DNA of 64,000 bases from NCBI GenBank assembly GCA_029959085.1, contig JARWIR010000016.1, positions 21,585,499 to 21,649,498 on the forward strand. Direction: 5' to 3'. The stretch's first letter is position 1. Each line of letters opens with the position of its first letter. The position numbers and the translations under genes are program-made. The stretch comes from Nemophila menziesii (Eukaryota; Streptophyta; Magnoliopsida; Boraginales; Hydrophyllaceae). Shown here piece after piece: positions 56,585 through 64,000 of the stretch. The notes under the pieces are model-generated. The model saw only the letters and a list, made by a program, of their open reading frames with translations, had not been told where the DNA came from and searched no databases.

Positions 56585-58384
56585 ATGGCGAACAACTCTG
56601 CAACAGAGATTTTTTCTTCTCCATTCTATATCCACCCTAGTGAAAACACAGGTGCATCGCTAGTCTCTGAAGTGCTTACTAATGATAACTTCCTATCTTG
56701 GACTCGTGCAACTGAGATTGCATTATCAGTCAAGAATAAACTTGGCTTTATCAATGGCGAAATTGTCCAGCCTCCTCTCACAGATTTAGATCTTTTTTCG
56801 GCTTGGACAAGAGCTAACAACTTAGTTCTATCGTGGCTCCTTAATTCGATTTCTAAAGAAACCAGAGGTAGCTTATTGTATGTAAACTCAGCTCATGATC
56901 TCTACAAAGAGCTTAAAACGCGATTTGGCAAAAGTGATGGTACAAGAGTCTTCGTTCTTGAGAAATCATTGAGCTCGATTTCTCAAAATTCAAGTTCAAT
57001 TTCTGAGTATTTCGCAAAGATCAAAACACTTTGGGATGAGTATGTTCATTTTAGGCCTATGCCTACATGCTCATGTGGAAACATGAATCAATGCAGCTGC
57101 AAGATTCTTGATACGTTAATTGAGCGACAAAATAGCGACTTCGTGATCAAATTCTTGATTGGCTTAAATGACTCTTTTGCTGCAGTAAGAAGCCAAATCT
57201 TGTTAATGACTCCTTTACCACAAATTAACTCAGTTTTTGCAATGCTTATTCAAGAAGAAAGTCAAAGGTTACTCTCGAATTCATCACTTTCTGCACCAAC
57301 TCATGCCTTTTACTCAAAGAACAACCAAAAATCAAACAATTACACAGAAAAGAAGAGAGTTATTTGCACACATTGTGGATATAATGGTCATACAGTGGAT
57401 AAATGTTACCAGCTACATGGATATCCAATTGGATGGGGTGGACCTAAAGGAAGAAGAATTGTTCAAAACCAACAACATTCTGCACATCTTGTTGATGCTG
57501 AAGAAGAACTCAAGACTGAACAAGATCATAAGCCGCTTAGTAGCTATGAATTCACACCTGAGGAGATAAGTAAGCTTATGGCTCTTGCTCACACTGAGAA
57601 AATGAGTAATTCAGCTGTCCATCAAGTCACAATCAATGAAGGTAATTCTTGCACATCTTCTTGGATTTTAGATACAGGTGCTACAGATCACCTGACATAC
57701 TCAGCATCTATGTACATAAATAAGCCTCAAATTGTTCATATCCCTGTCACATTGCCTAATGGAGAGGTCATATACGCAACACACAAAGGGAACATTAGCT
57801 TAAATAATAACATTACTTTAGAAAATGTGCTATGTGTTCCAAAATTCAAGTGCAATTTACTTTCCATATCCAAATTAACTCAAGATTCAGCTGTTACAGT
57901 TGTTTTCCTTTCTTCTTATTGTACTATACAGGATCATCTATGCAAGAAGACGATTGGGATTGCTTATGAAAGAAATGGATTATACTATCTGAACTCTTCA
58001 TCATCTCATCAAGTTCTAGCTGTCTCAACAAAGAAGAGTGATATATGGCATTTTAGGTTAGGACATCCATCAAGAGCTAAACTAAATGCTCTCAAGAAGA
58101 TTGATTCATCTATTGTTTTTTTACAAGATAGTGTATGTGAACCATGTCACTTTGCTAAACAAAGAAAATTGTCTTTTCCTGTATCTACTTCTACTTCAAG
58201 TGCTTGTTTTGATTTAATACATTGTGACATATCGGGTCCATTCAAACAAGTCTCTCATACAGGACATAGGTATTTCTTAACAATAGTTGATGATTTTTCA
58301 AGAGGAACATGGATATACTTAATGCATAATAAGTCAGAAGTTCACATTCATTTAAACAATTTCTACAAAATGGTAACAATCTAA
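56585..58384 (+). CDS. Copia gag, protease and integrase N-terminal part
   Basis: 599 residues from the ATG at 56585. The gag start reads LTNDNFLSWTRATEIALS and NKLGFING as in plant copia gag. A CCHC zinc knuckle (CTHCGYNGHTVDKC), aspartic protease DTGATDH, the integrase HHCC region (HFRLGHPSRAKL ... CEPCHFAKQ) and two of three integrase acidic residues (CDISGP, TIVDDFS) follow. It stops where sequence changes abruptly into the 36-bp LTR piece, before the third acidic residue. Opposite in orientation to the RT half. Confidence 0.85.
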   Translation: MANNSATEIFSSPFYIHPSENTGASLVSEVLTNDNFLSWTRATEIALSVKNKLGFINGEIVQPPLTDLDLFSAWTRANNLVLSWLLNSISKETRGSLLYVNSAHDLYKELKTRFGKSDGTRVFVLEKSLSSISQNSSSISEYFAKIKTLWDEYVHFRPMPTCSCGNMNQCSCKILDTLIERQNSDFVIKFLIGLNDSFAAVRSQILLMTPLPQINSVFAMLIQEESQRLLSNSSLSAPTHAFYSKNNQKSNNYTEKKRVICTHCGYNGHTVDKCYQLHGYPIGWGGPKGRRIVQNQQHSAHLVDAEEELKTEQDHKPLSSYEFTPEEISKLMALAHTEKMSNSAVHQVTINEGNSCTSSWILDTGATDHLTYSASMYINKPQIVHIPVTLPNGEVIYATHKGNISLNNNITLENVLCVPKFKCNLLSISKLTQDSAVTVVFLSSYCTIQDHLCKKTIGIAYERNGLYYLNSSSSHQVLAVSTKKSDIWHFRLGHPSRAKLNALKKIDSSIVFLQDSVCEPCHFAKQRKLSFPVSTSTSSACFDLIHCDISGPFKQVSHTGHRYFLTIVDDFSRGTWIYLMHNKSEVHIHLNNFYKMVTI

Positions 58385-59994
58385 CCTCTAGACTTTACTA
58401 GTATATCAAGATACGTGAAGAAGAATGGTCAAGTCTTGTGAGATGGATTACTTCTAAAGAAAGTTACACCATTAATCTTATAGAAAAAATACTCTTAACT
58501 AGCTTTGATGTTCTTACACGAGCCATTGTAGGAAAGGTGAGCGAGAACCGCGATTCTCTACTATCAACAGTAAGTGGTGGTATTGAATTGGCGGCAGGTT
58601 TCAACGTTGGTGATGTTTTTCCTTCGATGAAATTTCTTCATTATATATGTGGACTAAATCACAAATTGAAGAGACTCGCATCACAATCAGATACTGTACT
58701 GGAAAACATCATCGAAGAGCACATAACAAGAAAATCTTCTACGGTTAAGGATCAGCAAGAAATTGATGAAGATCTAGTAGATATTCTCCTGAAATATCAT
58801 GAAAAAGAAAGTGGATTTTCCTTGACCACTGACCATATCAAATGCATAATACTGGTTAGTAGACAAAGCAATAATCTCATATATGTCAATAATCTTGTGC
58901 TTAACTCGAGTTCTTAATATGTTGCAGGATCTGTTTGCTGCGGGAGGTGAGACATCTACGACAACAGTAGTATGGGCGATGTGTGAAATGCTCAAGAATC
59001 CAGATCTATTAAAGAAGGCTCAGGATGAAGTGAGACGAGTTTTCAGCGAAAAAGGATTCGTTGATGAAGAAGATTTTCAAAAATTGAAATACATGAAGGC
59101 AGTAATAAGGGAGACTCTTCGATTACACGCTCCGGTTCCTCTATTACTTCCAAGAGAAAGCATGGAGGAATGTGAGATCAAAGGATATACGATTCCTGTC
59201 AAGACTAAAGTTCTTGTGAATGTATGGGCCATTGGAAGAGATCCTAAATATTGGGAAGATTCCGAATGCTTTAAACCGGAGAGATTTCTAGATAGTTCGA
59301 TTGATTTTAAGGGAACTAATTTCGATTACTTGCCATTTGGTGCTGGAAGGAGGATTTGTCCAGGTATGTCATTTGGTTTGGCAAATGTTGAACTCCCACT
59401 TGCTAAGTTTTTGTATCATTTTGACTGGAATCTTCCCAATGGAATGAAACATGAAGAACTAGATGTGGAAGCTGAGGCTTTTGGTGTAACTGCTAGAAGG
59501 AAAGAAGATCTGTATGTTATTCCTACCGTCTATAAAGTATAGTTGTCGGGATCTAGTTGTGTGTCGGCAGCTTCAGTTTCTCCTGTCCAAAGAAAGAAAC
59601 GGTTGGCCACTGACTTGAGACATTTATCAAGTTTTCTTTCTTTCAAAATCGTCCAAGTTCCCTATGAAAATGATAAGGGTTATTATCTAGATAGATCAAT
59701 TTAATAACGTTTGATTTAATAGTTTACTTCTTTGTTTTAGTATATATATGTACAAAACCTCTGGAACCTTTATCTTCTCCACCGTCTATAAGTTCAATAT
59801 CTTACCAAATTTACCAAGAATTCATACATTTACATAACAATAATCATAAATTACATTATCAAATTGTAGCAGAATCATTGAAATCACTAATTTTCAGTAG
59901 TTTAAAAGAATCAAAACCAAGTTATAAATGCATCATCGGATGGCAAAGTCTAACTAAACCATTATGGACAGAATCTGGGCATGAATAGGATTTC

Positions 59995-60177
59995 TTGAAG
60001 CAAGATATGGAATATAACAAGGAAAAGGTAGAATCTATCATGGAAGGAAAGTTTTACTACCAGTATATGATGCGTGATGATGTTGAAGATGGAAATTTCA
60101 AAGGTTTGGCTAATCCTTATATCTGCGATTATATCAAGTTAACGATTTACTTCTATTCAAATCACGGCGCGTTTTAG
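59995..60177 (+). other. Short unrecognised ORF, unit 2 copy
   Basis: Copy of the frame at 33858-34040, differing only near the C-terminus. Same caveats. Confidence 0.15.
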
Positions 60178-60249
60178 ATGATATTAATTTAAGTGGTATA
60201 TATATCACTAATCAAGAATATATACCCAGTTGAATATTATAAAGATATA

Positions 60250-60555
60250 CTTTCTCTGTCTTAAAAATAATGTCCACCTAGCATTTTTACACGGATTAAG
60301 AAATGTCATTATTAAACTCTACATGTACAAAAATACCTCTAATAAATGTCATCATTAATGATAATGCACACCTATTTTTATGCCTAGGAAAATACAATCA
60401 AGTATAAAATAATATTTCAAATAATTATAAATTAAAAGAAAAAGTAGGAGTAATAAAGGAAAAAAGTAAAAAAATTTGTCTTAAAATGATAAGTAGACAT
60501 TATTTTTGGGACATCCTATTTAGTAATGTGGACATTATTTTTGGAACAGAGAAAG
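60250..60555. mobile_element. 306-bp Stowaway-type MITE, unit 2 only
   Basis: Ends CTTTCTCTGTCTTAAAAATA and, inverted, TATTTTTGGAACAGAGAAAG, both followed by AATGTCCAC/GTGGACATT; TA on both sides. Absent from the same place in unit 1 (near 34105). Confidence 0.75.
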
Positions 60556-60910
60556 TATGATATTTGTGATATATGGTATGGGATATGTGTTCAAATATGG
60601 AGATACAGTAATTGAAACAAAAAGTTCAAGTAGGAGGAGTATTACGAATAGGACCTAGGTGGAGGTTTTTTATTATGTGAATATAAAACTAGTGGGTGGT
60701 TAGTACAATGTGATAAAATATGAGATTATTACAAAGAGTTTTGAAATCACTATCTTGTGACCTAACAAGATCGTCTTTTTAGCCTCTATTAACTAAAGGT
60801 CACAAACTAAGTTTAACACTACACGCCTAATTACCCAATTACAATTTTACCCTTTTTTATTTTTTATTTTTCTATATATACTAATTTTTTTACAAAAAGA
60901 ATTAAAATCT

Positions 60911-61640
60911 AAATACACTCCCTCACTCCTCTATTTTTCTTTCTCTTTCTTTTAAGAAAACCGCCGAAGCATTTTGCATGGCTCCATTAAAGCTTTTCCA
61001 TGAGGTCCATTAAAGCTTCTTCGCACTATGGTGATCGGAGAAGCTGTTTTTATCGGCGAAGCTATTTTTTCCGGCGAAGCTGTTTTTTCCGGCGAAACTG
61101 TGAGCTCAAAGTCGAAGATCAACCGTGCTCAAATCTTTATACAGAACCAGATGTTGAAGTCTGTTGTATTGAAATCCAGTTAAAGAAAAGTACCCGCCTG
61201 ATGAGTATTTTTAGAAATGGATTATGTTGAAAGATAGTAGGAAATTAATGATGAATCTGAGGTCATCGGGCGAATGGTTTTAGGTGTTTTCCATGGTTGG
61301 CTCTTAATTTTAATATGGCAAATAATCTTAATTTGCATCCTCCAACTTTACAGCTTGTGCAATCGGGGCATCAATTGCAAAAAATTGTAAAAGATACTCT
61401 TGTTGCAGGGTAGTAGAATTCTTGGTGTAGAAATATTTGATCGGTATGCATTCAAGCCTTTTTATATTCATATTTTAAATAGTCATTAATTAAAGCAATT
61501 TTGCCTTATTTTTTACGTGTACTAAGTAGTTTTTTTTTCTTTTCTTGATTTAATCAGCAAACAAGCCCGTATAAAGATTTGCTTAATTTTTTTGAGATAT
61601 ATTCAACAAGTTAATGTGCTTCAGTAATTGAATCAGTTTA
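60911..61640. other. Right flank of the duplication; no supported gene
   Basis: Homology with unit 1 ends at about 60910. A short frame at 61000-61230 contains a CGGCGAAGC repeat (FYRRSYFFRRSCFFRR) and reads like a leader-derived or captured fragment; no family recognised. Confidence 0.35.
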
Positions 61641-62200
61641 TTTCGACAAAAAAAAATTGAATCAAGAAATATATTTAAAACTTTTGTCTAAATGCTTAGC
61701 AACTTTACTGATTATACGAAAAATGCTCAGCAAGTTACTGATTATACGAGAAATACTCACCAGGTTACTGATTATTAGTTTTTAATAAGTTTATGAAATG
61801 AATTATTGTTGTTATAAAATCGATTTTGCTTACTTAGTAATTTCACTGAGCAAACTTAGCAAGTTATTGAGCACGCTCAGCAAGTTACTGAGCACGCTCA
61901 GTAAAAATACTGAGAAAATGAGCACGCTAAGTAAAGCCAGTCAACAAAAAAATTCGAATACTCAGCAACTTTTTCGACACTCACTTTTTTCCGAAAATCA
62001 GCAAATTTTTTCATGCTCAGTACTTTTTCCATGCCCAGTACCCCTGGCTCAGAACTATTTTCCACGCTCAGAACTTTGTTTTTCACGCTCAGAACTTTAT
62101 TCTACGCTCAAAACTTTATTCTACGCTCAGAACTTATTCTACGCTCAGAACTTTATTCCACGCTCAGAACTTTTTCCGGCGGTGATTGGTGGTTGTGGTC
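61640..62200. repeat. Degenerate minisatellite of CTCAG words
   Basis: Left part: TACTGATTATACGA(A/G)AAATGCTCA(G/C)CA(A/G)GT, period about 36 bp. Middle: GAGCACGCTCAGCAAGTTACT, about 21 bp. Right part: CTACGCTCAGAACTTTATT, about 18-19 bp. All share CTCAG. The open frames here are translations of the repeat. Confidence 0.75.
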
Positions 62201-62229
62201 GGAGCTGGAAATTATTTGATAATTAATGA

Positions 62230-62870
62230 ATGAGGAGAGAGAAAAAATGATAATGGAGGAGAGATTAATGGTAATGGAGGAGAGGGAGTAATGGTAGTGG
62301 AGGAGAGAGAATTTTTTTTTTGTCTTATATGCATTAGAAGGGTAGTTATGACATTGAATATCTTATTGGCCTCTAAGAAGGAGAGATGAATTGTCTAACT
62401 TCTATGTGGCACTATAATATTCTTTAAGACCCTTTAGGTAATTGACCCATAAAATATTGATAATAAAGATAGAAACTATCACCTTAACTAATCACGTTAC
62501 TCACTGCAAATATCATAGATTGTATGCAAGTTTTAATGATAAGTGGGATTCGTTCTTAGGGACTTAGTGTATTACACATATTAATTAGAAAAAAGCGTAA
62601 TAAGAATTAGCTCAGGGAATAAAAAAAGTAAAATAAATATGATTAATTGTGGAGAGAATGATTAAAGAGATTAATATATATAAATATAAAAATGTAAGAA
62701 TGAGATGAGAGATTTAGCTATCTCAGGTTTGCTTGTATGCACTTATCCTTCTATTTCTTCTACTAGTTATAAGGGTGATTAAAACTCTTAAAGTAAGTAG
62801 TCTGGATTCTATATTCCTCCTAACCCCATTCTGGGTGGACTTCAATTTTTTCCATATCAATTTTCACTGC
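62230..62870. other. Spacer without recognised features
   Basis: AT-rich, with a GGAGGAGAG-rich stretch at about 62230-62310; no gene seen. Confidence 0.45.
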
Positions 62871-62873
62871 CGC

Positions 62874-63650
62874 TTAATTTTTCTTAGATTGCCTTTTAGT
62901 ATTCAAGAAATATGAAACCTCTTGTGTAACCAAGATATTATCTTGGATATTCCTTCCTTTAATAGACGTTGCTTGAGTAGGCGATATAATTTCATCCATA
63001 AACGGTTGAAGTCTCGATGCTAGAATCTTTGCAATGATCTTATAACAGAAATTAGCACACGAGATAGGCATATAATCCTTGATAGATACTTGACTAGCAC
63101 CTTTGGGGATAAGCGTAATAACCGAATCATTAATTCTCCCAATATCCATGTTTAAGTTCAAAGAAATCTTTAACAAAACCAAAAATATCATTCTTAATAA
63201 CTTCCCAAAATTCATGATAAAATTTACCCGGAAGTCCGTCTGGACCCGGCGCCTTAGAACCCGACATATTAAATACATTTTTTCTTACTTCTTCCATATT
63301 TGTAGATGCAGTAAGGGTTTCATTCATGGAAAAAGTAACTTTAGACGGAATATATTGCGTAATATTTTTAATGTTTGTTGTAGGGTTTTCTTTAAAAAGA
63401 TCTTGGAAATAATCTTGAATGATCATATTAATTTCCTTTGGCTTTTCGGTCCATTCTCCATCTTTGTTCTTCATAGCGGATTTTCCTCCTTTTCATAGTT
63501 TTAGCATAAAAATATTTGGTATTTTTATCTCCCTTATGTATTAAAAAATCCCTTGCCCTATCTACCTCGTAGATTTCTTCCAATCTCCATAGCTCCTCAA
63601 TATATCTATCAAATCCCTTATCTTAAATTTTCTAAATCCAACATTATTAG
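62874..63650 (-). pseudogene. LINE reverse transcriptase remnant
   Basis: The minus strand reads, in shifting frames, DFLIHKGDKNTKYFYAK, then MKNKDGEWTEKPKE, IIQDYFQDLF, and the RT hallmark SKAPGPDGLPGKFYHEFW, then, after a frameshift near 63150, SVITLIPKGA, YMPISCANFCYKIIAKILA, SRL and IKGRNIQDN. This order (linker after endonuclease, then RT fingers) is that of plant L1-like ORF2. The YADD catalytic part lies outside or is lost. At least two frameshifts make it a fossil. Confidence 0.8.
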
Positions 63651-63699
63651 ATTTCTTATTATTCATTCCATCATCTACATTAAGGAAATGGTTTTCAAA

Positions 63700-64000
63700 T
63701 CAAAAGTACCATAAACCAACAAACTTTCTTCATAAACTCCAACCCACTTCACTAACAATCCAGATCCATAATACCCTCACTTTGCTGCAACACAAACAAC
63801 CCAGTTGGAAAACATCCCATCAAACGGTGGTGGGTAGTACGACACCAGGTCCATAAAACTCAGGGCTGCAACACAGACATCCCAGTTGGCAAACATCCCT
63901 TTAAAACGACGCTGGGTTGTACAACACAATTTAGCAGGTTGTGTAACCACTTTCAGTAGTTGCGTTAAATGAATATTTTACTGCTAACAATTCAAAAAAT
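63700..64000. repeat. Short tandem duplication at window edge
   Basis: CTGCAACACA(A/G)ACA(A/T)CCCAGTTGG occurs at about 63785 and 63867. Both copies continue through AACATCCC..TCAAA/TTAAAACG and GGGT(A/T)GTAC(G/A)ACAC. A repeat of about 80 bp; the nature is unknown. Confidence 0.5.

Larger units (their letters stand above)
55099..58410. mobile_element. Rearranged Ty1-copia retrotransposon in B2 exon 1
   Basis: The host ATACG is at 55094-55098 and 58411-58415. The left part is minus-oriented: a complete LTR (55100-55360, TGATATACTAG...CTCTTATCA on the minus strand), a purine tract (TTGAGGGGGGCTCT), then RNase H and RT. The right part is plus-oriented: an LTR end, primer site TGGTATCAG (56494-56502), gag, protease and integrase start, and then only 36 bp of the LTR start at the far right. 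The two halves are therefore head to head, so the element cannot be transcribed as one genome. Confidence 0.85.
54644..59542 (+). pseudogene. Cytochrome P450 gene B2, split by a retrotransposon
   Basis: The counterpart of B1. Coding parts: 54644-55098, then a copia-type insertion, then 58416-58854, a 73-bp intron, and 58928-59542. Without the insertion and one ATACG duplicate, exon 1 is 455+439 = 894 nt, exactly as in B1, so the gene was open when hit. Residue changes from B1 are few: near the N-terminus, and Ser to Tyr, Thr to Ile, Glu to Asp, Asn to Lys and Met to Thr in exon 1; exon 2 is unchanged in protein. The insertion lies after the HSIR codons, between the C helix and the region before the I helix; translation would end at once (TTGATAAG). 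A Pack-MULE also sits in its promoter. It is most likely null. Confidence 0.88.

Noticed and set aside
24960..60910. A complete biosynthetic gene cluster
   Set aside because: Only P450 genes of two types are present; no terpene synthase or transferase lies in the window.
61798..62226. Open frames of 142 and 68 residues
   Set aside because: They follow the CTCAG minisatellite; the repeated residues reflect the repeat period.

Overview
This is plant nuclear DNA: AT-rich, with split genes carrying GT-AG introns, cytochrome P450s of the CYP71 clan, and dense plant mobile elements (MULEs, Ty1-copia, LTR remnants, a tRNA-derived SINE, LINE remnants, hAT, Stowaway and foldback MITEs). The P450s resemble CYP71D/CYP71BE proteins of asterids such as Lamiales. 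I cannot name the species.

Layout. 0.3-5.3 kb: a small GRF-zinc-finger gene, a small coiled-coil ORF, and an eleven-exon gene (minus strand, 797 codons) that joins a DUF1985/plant-mobile-domain-like region to an Ulp1 (C48) domain with a complete H-D-Q-C site. 5.3-20.4 kb: gene-poor, with three LTR-like relics, microsatellites, MITEs, LINE ORF1-like remnants and a SINE with target-site duplications. 20.5-24.9 kb: a decayed MULE keeping the last exon of an Ulp1-like gene and the first ~130 residues of the transposase. 24.96-34.45 kb: duplication unit 1 with P450 genes A1 and B1. 34.5-46.4 kb: a larger MULE of the same family, with a DUF1985-like/coiled-coil/Ulp1-like gene (X1), a truncated paralogue (X2) and a convergent MuDR-type transposase. 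46.44-60.91 kb: duplication unit 2 with A2 (intact) and B2, which is split by a rearranged Ty1-copia element and has a Pack-MULE carrying a leucyl-tRNA synthetase fragment 89 bp before its start codon. 60.9-64 kb: a CTCAG-word minisatellite and a broken LINE reverse transcriptase.

Most interesting signal. The two MULEs (20.5-24.9 and 34.5-46.4 kb) pair a transposase with a DUF1985/Ulp1-like protein whose protease residues are all replaced; both copies have Ser at the nucleophile position but use different Ser codon classes. Their introns, untranslated and spacer DNA are packed with short words around GGTACAG(C/A)CC, mostly written on the sense strand of the nearest gene. This layout recalls Arabidopsis VANDAL elements, whose VANC proteins (DUF1985 class) bind element-specific short motifs and reverse silencing. 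I propose a comparable anti-silencing system here; that is inference.

A second theme is recent P450 evolution. The A+B gene pair was duplicated, and MITE, hAT, Pack-MULE and copia insertions then hit one unit or the other. Both A genes lack the normally conserved C-helix Trp, and the two A copies sit behind different MULE-derived upstream sequences.
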